Shown one piece after another: positions 35,102 to 42,003 of a DNA stretch of 64,000 nucleotides. The position numbers and the translations under genes are program-made. How positions within the stretch are numbered: position 1 is the stretch's first letter; every line of letters starts with the position of its first letter. Below the pieces are notes generated by a model. It ran no database searches. It saw only the letters and a program-made list of their open reading frames with translations, and was not told the DNA's origin. Source of the DNA: Polaromonas sp. AET17H-212 (lineage in GTDB: Bacteria > Pseudomonadota > Gammaproteobacteria > Burkholderiales > Burkholderiaceae_C); the NCBI RefSeq assembly GCF_002379085.1, contig NZ_NBZW01000003.1:1-64000 (forward strand). Reading direction: 5' to 3'.

Positions 35102-35587
35102 TCATCTGATCGCAGATGGGCGCCGAGCGGTGGTTTGGCTAAGCGTGGCGACGACAGGAGGCAGAACGCCATCTTCGAGCGACTTTAGAGTTTCGCGAAG
35201 ACTTGGGAAGCTGTTGTATGTGGTGATGCTGCCGTCTGGCATTCGCATCATGCGCCCAGCCTCGCATTCGATGACGGCGGTTGGTCCTACAGCTACGAGT
35301 AGAAACGGCCCTGTCGCTTTGACCTCTTTAAGCCATTCTGACTCGGACTCTGCGAAGTCGTCACCGATTAGGCGCTGAGAACCCGCATTGACGCTTTTGG
35401 ATAGGGCGATTCGATAGTTGGCACCTGCGACGTGAGTCCGTCGCGCATCTGCAAAGCTTTCCGGAAGCGTAATTCCTCCGATCTCATAGACAGTCACGCC
35501 CATGAAGCTCGCAGCAAGACTGCCTTTGTCGATGAGATCTCGAAATCCCATTGAATCGAGTGCGTAGGTGGAGAAAGTTGCCGTCAT
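35102..35587 (-). CDS. Orphan ORF in low-GC island, function unknown
   Basis: A possible 161-residue protein that I do not recognise. It has mixed alpha/beta-like composition, no signal peptide and no clear motif; GPFLLVAVGPTAVIECEAGRM looks like a beta-sheet core. No good ribosome binding site precedes the ATG at 35587. It could be a fragment of a larger protein or a spurious frame in imported DNA. Confidence 0.4.
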   Translation of the reverse strand: MTATFSTYALDSMGFRDLIDKGSLAASFMGVTVYEIGGITLPESFADARRTHVAGANYRIALSKSVNAGSQRLIGDDFAESESEWLKEVKATGPFLLVAVGPTAVIECEAGRMMRMPDGSITTYNSFPSLRETLKSLEDGVLPPVVATLSQTTARRPSAIR

Positions 35588-35814
35588 GAGTGCAGATCGC
35601 CTGCGACACTTAACTTAATGGATGCCGCGCAGCCTGCGGTATCCCTTGGCCGCTGCGACTGAGCCCGGTCCGGATTGACCGCGAGGGCGCTAAGCGCTAA
35701 GGTTGCAAGAGTTCTTATGCATGGACGCTCCTGTCATGGAATTCAACCGCACAGTAAACACGGCGATTCTATGGAGGTTCCAGTAGATCATGGCGAAAAC
35801 TTGCTACTGTTCGC

Positions 35815-35847
35815 CCTGAGCTTGTCGAAGGGCTTCGACAGGCTCAG
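35815..35847. repeat. CCTGAGCTTGTCGAAGGG repeat, copy 3, as an inverted pair
   Basis: The 18-base word (35815-35832) is followed directly by CTTCGACAGGCTCAG, its reverse complement with one change, making a hairpin of about 15 bp. Confidence 0.65.
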
Positions 35848-35945
35848 CCTGAACGGGGTGGTGTCAAGAATGATAAAAAATCTACAGACTTGACCGGATT
35901 AATAGTAAAAATCCGTCCTCAGCCCTTGTCCCACGTTCGCAATCA

Positions 35946-35962
35946 GCTATCAATGTAGTAGC
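35946..35962. repeat. 17-base palindromic repeat, copy 6
   Basis: GCTAT-CAATGTA-GTAGC, 27 bases past the stop of the Bug-type gene; one arm base differs from the consensus. Confidence 0.6.
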
Positions 35963-35989
35963 AGCCAGGGCTCGCTGAACCCGCTGCCA

Positions 35990-36979
35990 TCAATCCGCCT
36001 TGATACCCGACACCTTGATGATGCGGCTCCACATGCCGCGCTCGGTGGTCTCGAGCTTGGCCAGTTCCGCGCTGTTTAGAAACACGGCCTTGGCACCCTG
36101 TTCCTCGGCACGTTTGCGGAAGGTGTCGGACTCCACCACCTGCTTGATCGCGGCTGAAATCCGTGCCGACGTTTCGGTGGGGATGCCATTCGGGCCATAC
36201 ACGGCGAACCAGGAAGACGCCACCAGCGGCACACCCTGTTCGGTCGCGGTCGGCACCTCCGGCAACGCCGCCAGCCGCGTGCGGCCGGTCACCATCAGCG
36301 CCCTGAGCTTGCCCGAGCGGATATGCGGCAGCAGCGGTGGCGGCGTCGTGATGGTGAAGTCGACAGAGCCGCCCAGCAGGTCGGTCAGGGCCTGGCCGGT
36401 GCCGCGGTAGGGGATGTGCACCAGGTAGGTTTTGGTCAGGTCCTTCAGCAATTCCGTGGTCACGTGCTGCAGTGACCCATTGCCGCTGGAGGCGTAGTTC
36501 ACCTTGCCCGGGTTGGCCCTGGCGTACTGGAGGAACTCGGCAAAGGTGTTTGCGGGGAAATTGCTGCGCACCACCATCAGTTGCGGCGCGTCGATCAGGT
36601 GGCCCAGGGGCTTGAGGTCCTTGCCGGGGTCAAAGCCGGCGGCGGGCTGCAGCAGCGGCGTGATGCATTGGTAGCCCGAGTATTGCACCAGCAGGGTGGT
36701 GCCATCGGCGGGCGCACGGGCGACCAGCTGACCGCCGATGTTGCCGTTGGCGCCACCGCGGTTGTCCACCACCACCGAGGTGCCCAGGAGCTTGCCCAGC
36801 GGCTCGGCCAGCAGGCGCGCCGCAATGTCGGTGGTGCCGCCCGCGGGCGTGGGCACCACCAGCGTGATGGGCTTGCCGGCGGGCTGCGCGAAGGCGCTGC
36901 CCATGAAGGTGGGGGCGGCGACTACGGTGGCCGCGGCGGCGGCGCCGGTGATCAGTGTTCTTCTGGAAATCGGGGTCAC
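35990..36979 (-). CDS. Tripartite tricarboxylate transporter substrate-binding protein (Bug/TctC family)
   Basis: A 329-residue periplasmic binding protein. The leader has twin arginines (SRRTLITGAAAAATVV) and ends near AFAQ. The mature start PITLVVPTPAGGTTDIAARLLAEPL and DNRGGANGNIGGQ are hallmark Bug-family sequences that bind carboxylates. The GTG at 36979 is chosen: AGGAGAC lies 7-13 bases upstream, and the earlier ATG gives a leader without a coherent signal. No TctA/TctB genes are nearby, as is common for these expanded families. It is the last gene of the CoA-transferase/lyase operon, suggesting uptake of that pathway's acid. Confidence 0.9.
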   Translation of the reverse strand: MTPISRRTLITGAAAAATVVAAPTFMGSAFAQPAGKPITLVVPTPAGGTTDIAARLLAEPLGKLLGTSVVVDNRGGANGNIGGQLVARAPADGTTLLVQYSGYQCITPLLQPAAGFDPGKDLKPLGHLIDAPQLMVVRSNFPANTFAEFLQYARANPGKVNYASSGNGSLQHVTTELLKDLTKTYLVHIPYRGTGQALTDLLGGSVDFTITTPPPLLPHIRSGKLRALMVTGRTRLAALPEVPTATEQGVPLVASSWFAVYGPNGIPTETSARISAAIKQVVESDTFRKRAEEQGAKAVFLNSAELAKLETTERGMWSRIIKVSGIKAD

Positions 36980-37037
36980 GGGTTGTCTCCTGGGATGTTG
37001 GGAAAGGCAAGCAAGGGAAAAAGGGAGGGGGCAGTGA

Positions 37038-37430
37038 TCAGGCCAGCTCGGAAATCTCAATCAGGTTCAGGTCCGGGTCACGGACATAGACCGAGCGGAT
37101 TTTTTGCGTGGCACCGGTGCGCAGCACCGGGCCTTCGAGAAGGGGCCAGTTTTCGCGTTGCAGCCGGGCCATGACCTGGGCCAGCGGCACGTTCGCGATG
37201 AAACACAGGTCCAGCGCGCCGGGCTGGGGCCGGTGCGCCTTGGGCTCGAACTCGGCCCCCTGGATATGCAGGTTGATCTTCTGCTGGCCAAAGCGAAAGG
37301 CCTGGCGCTCAACCGGTGGCGTGCCGCCGGTGAAGGTCTTCAGCGCCATGCCGAGCACGCGGGTGTAGAAGTCCACGCAGGCCGCTTCATGGGCAGTCGT
37401 CAGCACCAGATGGTCCAGGTGGTCGATCAT
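37038..37430 (-). CDS. VOC (glyoxalase/dioxygenase-fold) protein
   Basis: A 130-residue single VOC domain. It starts IDHLDHLVLTT with a metal-ligand-type His and ends DPDLNLIEISELA, where the terminal Glu is the usual second ligand. The family includes glyoxalase-like enzymes and epimerases; a specific reaction cannot be assigned. The start overlaps the lyase stop by 4 bases, so it belongs to that operon, perhaps as a methylmalonyl- or hydroxyacyl-CoA-type epimerase (guess). Confidence 0.8.
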   Translation of the reverse strand: MIDHLDHLVLTTAHEAACVDFYTRVLGMALKTFTGGTPPVERQAFRFGQQKINLHIQGAEFEPKAHRPQPGALDLCFIANVPLAQVMARLQRENWPLLEGPVLRTGATQKIRSVYVRDPDLNLIEISELA

Positions 37431-38368
37431 GAAAACTGGCTGCGGAGTGCCTGCACAAAGTCGGGCGCCGGATGCAGGTCGGTGATGCGTCCCGCCTTGG
37501 CGACCTGGCCCGGCACGTCGTGGCCGACGATGTCCGGCATCTGGCGTGCAATCGCCAGCAGCCGGGGCAGGTCCATGCCGGTGTCGTACCCCATGGCATC
37601 CAGCATGTGGATGGCGTCTTCGCTGCTGATGTTGCCGCTGGCGCCGGGGGCATAGGGGCAGCCGCCCAGGCCGCCGAGCGAGCCGTCAAAACGCGTGATG
37701 CCGCCCTGCACGGCGGCCAGCACATTGGCCAGGCCCATGCCGCGCGTGTTGTGAAAATGAAGCGTGAGCTGCAGGTCTGAAAAGCGCGCCTGCAGCGCCT
37801 CCACCATGCGGCTGACCTGGGCCGGGTGCGCCATGCCGGTGGTGTCGCAAATCGTCACGCCGCGCACGCCCTGGTCGGCAAAACGGGCCACCCAGTCCAG
37901 CACGTTGGCCTGCGGCACCTCGCCTTCCATCGGGCAGCCGAAGCAGCAGGACAGTGAGACGTTGACCGGCGTGCGGCCGTCGACGAGGGTGATGACTTCG
38001 GACAAGGCCGCAAAGCTGCGCGCCATCGGCATGCGCAGGTTCGCGAGGTTGTGTGTCTCCGAGGTCGACATCACCAGGTTGAGCTCGTCGGCCCTGGCCT
38101 CCAGCGCGCGTTCGGCGCCGCGCAGGTTGGGCACCAGCACCGTGTACTCGACACCCGGCACGCGCCGTACGCGGCCCATGACTTCATCCGCATCGCGCAG
38201 CATGGGAATCGCTTTGGGCGAGGTGAAGGAAGTGACCTCGATCTTGGCGTAGCCGCATTCGCTCAGTGCATCGACCAGCGCCACCTTGCTGTCGGTCGGA
38301 ATGAATGCTGGTTCGATCTGGAAACCATCGCGGGTCGCGACTTCGTTGAAAAAAATGCGTTGTGTCAT
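37427..38368 (-). CDS. Hydroxymethylglutaryl-CoA lyase family enzyme
   Basis: A 313-residue TIM-barrel lyase of the HMGL-like family. NEVATRDGFQIEP holds the catalytic Arg-Asp, CDTTGMAHP and TLHFHNTRGMGLAN carry the metal His pair, and GGLGGCPYAPGASGN holds the conserved cysteine. It cleaves HMG-CoA or a related beta-hydroxyacyl-CoA by retro-aldol reaction. The ATG at 38368 overlaps the CoA-transferase stop as ATGA, so activation and cleavage are coupled. The true substrate may be 3-hydroxy-3-methylglutarate or a similar branched hydroxy-diacid taken up with the Bug protein. Confidence 0.87.
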   Translation of the reverse strand: MTQRIFFNEVATRDGFQIEPAFIPTDSKVALVDALSECGYAKIEVTSFTSPKAIPMLRDADEVMGRVRRVPGVEYTVLVPNLRGAERALEARADELNLVMSTSETHNLANLRMPMARSFAALSEVITLVDGRTPVNVSLSCCFGCPMEGEVPQANVLDWVARFADQGVRGVTICDTTGMAHPAQVSRMVEALQARFSDLQLTLHFHNTRGMGLANVLAAVQGGITRFDGSLGGLGGCPYAPGASGNISSEDAIHMLDAMGYDTGMDLPRLLAIARQMPDIVGHDVPGQVAKAGRITDLHPAPDFVQALRSQFS

Positions 38369-39576
38369 GCCACGATTCCTTTGTCCCTGAGGCCGCGAAT
38401 CTGGTCGGGACTCAGGCCGAGTTCTTTCAGTACGGCGTCGCTGTCCTGACCGATCGCCGGTGCATTGCGCCGGTGGCTGCCCGGCGTGGCCGACAGCTTG
38501 GGCACGATGCCGGGCAGCATCAAGCTGCTGCCGTCGTCCATGCGGCATTCGTCCAGCATGCCGCGCGCCCGGTAGTGCGGGTCGGCGGCGATGTCGGCCA
38601 CGGTGTAGATGCGGCCGGCCGGCACCGAGGCCTGGTCGAGCAGCGCCAGCACCTCGTCGACCGTGTGCTGCGCTGCCCACTGGCCGATCGCCTCGTCGAT
38701 CTCCGCCACCCGCGCGACGCGGCCGGCGTTGTCGGACAGCGCGGGGTCCACCCCCAGGTCCTCGCGGCCAATCACGGTCATCAGGCGCTTGAAGATGCTG
38801 TCGCCGTTGCCGGCGATCAGCGCGTAACTGTCATCGTTGCAGCGGTAGGCATTGCTGGGCGCAATACCGGGCAGGGCGCTGCCGGCCGGGCCGCGCACTG
38901 CGCCGAAAGCGCTGTATTCGGGCAGCAGGCTTTCCATGCAGTTGAAGACCGCCTCGTACAGGGCCACGTCGATCACCTGGCCCTGGCCCGACGCATGGCG
39001 GTGCTGCAGCGCCAGCAAAATGCCGATCACGCCGTGCAGCGCGGCCAGCGTGTCGCCGATGCTGACGCCGACACGCACCGGCACGCGGCCGGGCTCGCCC
39101 GTCAGGTGGCGCAGGCCGCTCATGGCTTCGGCCACCACGCCGAAACCGGGCCGGTCGCGGTAGGGGCCGGTCTGACCGTAGCCGCTGATGCGCAGCATGA
39201 TCAGGCGCGGGTTGAGCTGCAGCAGTTCGTCCGGGCCCAGGCCCCAGCCTTCCATGGCGCCGGGGCGGAAGTTCTCGATCAGCACGTCGGACTCCAGAGC
39301 CAGCTTGCGCACGATGTCCTGGGCCTCGGGCGTCTTCAGGTCCAGTGCCAGCGATCGTTTGTTGCGCGACTGCAGTTGCCACCAGACCGAGGTGCCGTCC
39401 TTGAGCAAGCGCCACTTGCGCAGCGGGTCGCCCGCGCCGGGCGGTTCGATCTTGACCACCTCGGCGCCGAAGTCGGCCAGGGTCTTGGCGGCGAAGGGCC
39501 CGGCGATCAGCTGGCCGAGTTCGAGAACCTTGAGGCCGGCCAGCGGCCCGGCGGAGGAAGAAGAAGAGGTGTCCAT
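38365..39576 (-). CDS. CaiB/BaiF-family CoA-transferase
   Basis: A 403-residue family III CoA-transferase. KVLELGQLIAGPFAAKTLADFG, VKIEPPGAGDPLRKW, NKRSLALDLKTPE and ENFRPGAMEGWGLGP (whose following conserved Asp is expected to be catalytic) are family landmarks. It transfers CoA from a donor such as succinyl-CoA to an organic acid. Translationally coupled to the lyase gene. The ATG at 39576 is followed by a Ser-rich stretch; no strong ribosome binding site is visible. Confidence 0.88.
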   Translation of the reverse strand: MDTSSSSSAGPLAGLKVLELGQLIAGPFAAKTLADFGAEVVKIEPPGAGDPLRKWRLLKDGTSVWWQLQSRNKRSLALDLKTPEAQDIVRKLALESDVLIENFRPGAMEGWGLGPDELLQLNPRLIMLRISGYGQTGPYRDRPGFGVVAEAMSGLRHLTGEPGRVPVRVGVSIGDTLAALHGVIGILLALQHRHASGQGQVIDVALYEAVFNCMESLLPEYSAFGAVRGPAGSALPGIAPSNAYRCNDDSYALIAGNGDSIFKRLMTVIGREDLGVDPALSDNAGRVARVAEIDEAIGQWAAQHTVDEVLALLDQASVPAGRIYTVADIAADPHYRARGMLDECRMDDGSSLMLPGIVPKLSATPGSHRRNAPAIGQDSDAVLKELGLSPDQIRGLRDKGIVA

Positions 39577-39613
39577 GGCCGCGCAGTGTGCCGCCCCGGG
39601 CACCCGGCGTCCA

Positions 39614-40549
39614 TTACTTGTTGCGACGTCCGGCCTTCGCCTTTTGCGAAGGCTGGGCGCCCGCCGCCAGGAAATCCACCAGCGACACAATCGCCGCCTC
39701 GTTGTCGCCGGCGGCGGTGGCCACCAGCAGGCGGCGCTGCGCCCAGGCGTCGCTCAGGGGCCGCCAGCCGAGTTTCATGGTCTTGACGATGGGCAGGCTG
39801 GCGCCCTTGGGCAGCACCGCAATGCCCAGCCCGGAGGCCACCATGTGGCAGACCGCGTCGAAGCTGCGCACCTGCATGCGCAGCTTGAGAGGGCGGCTGG
39901 CGGCGAGCGCGGCCTGCTGCTGCTGTTGCAGCATGGCGGCACCGGCGGTCAGGCTGATCCATTCCTCGTCCAGCGTGTCGGCAAAGGCGATGGGCGTTTT
40001 TTTGCCCGCCAGCGGATGTCTGGCGGGCAACACCAGCACCAGCTCGTCCTCGCGAAACAGCCGCGTGGCCAGGCCGCTGGTGTCGGGCCCCTCGACAAAC
40101 ACGGCGACGTCGGCCCGGCCCTCGCGCAAGGTGCTCACCACGGCTTGCGACACCTGCTCTTCGAGATCGACGCGTACCTGCGGATGCAGCCGGCCGTACT
40201 GCGCCAGCAGGGTGGGCAGGAACTGGCTGATCGCCGCGCTGCTGGCACACAGGCGGATGTGGCGCGCAATGCCCTGGCGCAGGTCGGCCAGTTCGCCGCC
40301 GAGGTGCTCCATGGTCTGCAGCAGGGTCAGGCCGTGTTTCACGAAGACCCGGCCGGCCGCCGTCGGCAGCAGGCCGCGCGCATGGCGCTCGAACAGTGTG
40401 TCACCGAGGGCGCCTTCCAGTTCGCGGATGCGCCGGCTCGCCGCGGCCAGCGCCAGGTGCGAATCGCGCGCCGCGGCGGTCAGGCTGCCGGTCTGGGCAC
40501 AGGCCACCGCCAGCCGGATGGACACCAGGTCAAACCGCGCGAGGTTCAT
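39614..40549 (-). CDS. LysR-family transcriptional regulator
   Basis: A 311-residue LysR regulator. The helix-turn-helix (about 5-65) has LAVACAQTGSLTAAARDSHL and ASRRIRELEGALGDTLFERH; the rest is the two-lobed effector domain. It is encoded on the same strand, 37 bases upstream of the CoA-transferase gene, and probably controls that operon. The ATG has GGGGACT upstream. Confidence 0.87.
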   Translation of the reverse strand: MNLARFDLVSIRLAVACAQTGSLTAAARDSHLALAAASRRIRELEGALGDTLFERHARGLLPTAAGRVFVKHGLTLLQTMEHLGGELADLRQGIARHIRLCASSAAISQFLPTLLAQYGRLHPQVRVDLEEQVSQAVVSTLREGRADVAVFVEGPDTSGLATRLFREDELVLVLPARHPLAGKKTPIAFADTLDEEWISLTAGAAMLQQQQQAALAASRPLKLRMQVRSFDAVCHMVASGLGIAVLPKGASLPIVKTMKLGWRPLSDAWAQRRLLVATAAGDNEAAIVSLVDFLAAGAQPSQKAKAGRRNK

Positions 40550-40563
40550 TGAGTCCCCACGCC

Positions 40564-40896
40564 TCAGGCCTTCTTTTTCGCCGCAGCCTTTTTGGCGGCC
40601 GGCGCCTTCTGGGCCAGCAGCGTGTCGAGGTTTTTCACGATTTCGCCTTCGATCCGGTCCTTGAAGGCGCCGAGCAGAAAGCCCAGTTTCGCGTCGAGTT
40701 CAAACACGTCTTTGGTCACCTTCAGCGTACCGCTGACGCCCGAGCGGGTGAAGCTGACTTCGTCACAGGTGTCGCCTTCCTCGTAGGTGCAGCGCATGTC
40801 GAACTTTTCCTCGACCTGTTCGGCCCACTGGAAGGCGATCTTGCGTGCCTGGGCCAGGCCCAGGCTGTGCTCGCGTTCGATATGGATGTCAGCCAT
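40564..40896 (-). CDS. Polyhydroxyalkanoic acid system family protein
   Basis: A 110-residue protein starting MADIHIEREHSLGLAQARK, with a compact alpha/beta body and an Ala/Lys-rich tail (KAPAAKKAAAKKK). It fits the small PHA-granule-associated family found in PHA-producing proteobacteria; the lysine tail is like the histone-H1-type ends of PHA proteins. Its exact role in granule formation is not established. The start overlaps the end of the aminopeptidase gene by 8 bases. Confidence 0.78.
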   Translation of the reverse strand: MADIHIEREHSLGLAQARKIAFQWAEQVEEKFDMRCTYEEGDTCDEVSFTRSGVSGTLKVTKDVFELDAKLGFLLGAFKDRIEGEIVKNLDTLLAQKAPAAKKAAAKKKA

Positions 40897-41998
40897 GCGG
40901 TGTTTCCTTGCTTTGCGTCGTGAGGGAAGGGCGGAGGGCGTCGTGCCGCTCCTGTTTGGGCAGGGCGGCCAGCCGCCTGACCGCATCATAAAACCGCGGC
41001 CAGTCGCTGCCTTCGCGCGCAAACAGCGCCTCGAAGCCCGGTACCAGTTCATCATAGGCGGCCAGCGCGCCCAGCGAGGCGTTGTTGGTGCGGGCCACCC
41101 AGGGGTCGTAACCGGCGTAGCCGTCCCAGCCGGCCTTGAGCGCGGCGTAACGGGTGTGGAAGGTCTGCATGGCTATGATTTTCATAGCTGCTTGCGTAGG
41201 GCGGTCGGGGGCTGGGGCCATTTTTGGCTCATAAATTTCGCTGAGCTCGCGGCGCAGCCCCAGCGTCAGCGCGCGGAACTGCTGGCGGCGCTCGCTGTAC
41301 AGCGCGTACTCCTGGCGGACGGCGGCGCTGCCGTGGGTGGCCAGCCAGCGAGCGCTGCCCAGGCGTTCCACGGCGGTGGCAAAGGATTCGTTGAAGTCCA
41401 TGTCGTCGGCGGCGTACACCACCTGATGCGCCAGCTCATGAAAGATCAGCCGCGCCAGTTCGCCCTCGGGGTAGCCGATGAAGGTGCTGAGCAGCGGGTC
41501 GCCGCCGGCCCAGTTCATCCAGCCCAGGGTGGAGTAGGCCGGCACGCCATAAACGCTGACTTCCAGCCCCTGCGTGCTCAGCTTGTCGGCTTCGGCGCGC
41601 GCCTGGGCCTCGTCAAAATAACCCTTGTAACCCACGCAGCCGGTGACCGGAAAACACCAGGTCTGCAGGGTCAGCGAAAACTCGGGCGCGGCCGACACAT
41701 TCCACACCACGGCCTTGCGGCGCAGGTCGGCGTAGCGCTGGTAGCTGGCGTTGTCGGGCAGCTTCAGTTCGCTCACCGCAAAGCGCCGGATCTGCTGGGT
41801 CAGGGCCAGCCTGGCCTTGAGTTTGTCGGGGGTTTCGCTGTCCTGCAGCCAGTCGTCAACCGGCCGGGCGGCATTCATCAGCTGCAGATGCCCGCTGACC
41901 GACTGCCAGTAATAACCGAGGCTGGCGCAACCGGACAGACCCAGCAGGACGCCCGCAAGCAGGGCTGCTGTTTTGGGGGCGCACCGGAAGGAGGGCAT
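40889..41998 (-). CDS. Lipoprotein zinc aminopeptidase (DUF2265/PF10023-like)
   Basis: A 369-residue predicted aminopeptidase with a lipoprotein signal (LLGLSGCASLGYYWQ, lipidated Cys24). The zinc motif HELAHQ and a downstream NESFATAVE supply the two His and a Glu ligand. The family is annotated as aminopeptidase and lies at the periplasmic face of a membrane. A 17-base palindrome is embedded in frame (41172-41188). It is 5 bases from the molybdopterin oxidoreductase stop, on the same strand. Confidence 0.83.
   Translation of the reverse strand: MPSFRCAPKTAALLAGVLLGLSGCASLGYYWQSVSGHLQLMNAARPVDDWLQDSETPDKLKARLALTQQIRRFAVSELKLPDNASYQRYADLRRKAVVWNVSAAPEFSLTLQTWCFPVTGCVGYKGYFDEAQARAEADKLSTQGLEVSVYGVPAYSTLGWMNWAGGDPLLSTFIGYPEGELARLIFHELAHQVVYAADDMDFNESFATAVERLGSARWLATHGSAAVRQEYALYSERRQQFRALTLGLRRELSEIYEPKMAPAPDRPTQAAMKIIAMQTFHTRYAALKAGWDGYAGYDPWVARTNNASLGALAAYDELVPGFEALFAREGSDWPRFYDAVRRLAALPKQERHDALRPSLTTQSKETPHG
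41172..41188. repeat. 17-base palindromic repeat, copy 7, inside the aminopeptidase gene
   Basis: GCTAT-GATTTTC-ATAGC with the TGCTTGCGTAGG flank. On the coding strand it reads GCT ATG AAA ATC ATA GC and encodes A-M-K-I-I. Confidence 0.75.
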
Positions 41999-42003
41999 CC
42001 AGA

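Larger units (their letters stand above)
35588..35989. other. 402-base intergenic region at the island's right edge
   Basis: No convincing gene. It holds the paired 18-base repeat (35815-35851) and a 17-base palindrome (35946-35962). The short open frame across 35675-35893 runs through the repeat and is unlikely to be coding. Confidence 0.55.

Noticed and set aside
34889-35188. Frame overlapping the 3' end of the AraC gene
   Set aside because: Overlaps a well-supported gene in another frame and shows no protein-like pattern.
35675-35893. 72-codon frame in the spacer before the Bug gene
   Set aside because: It runs through the dispersed repeat pair and has no ribosome binding site or recognisable sequence.
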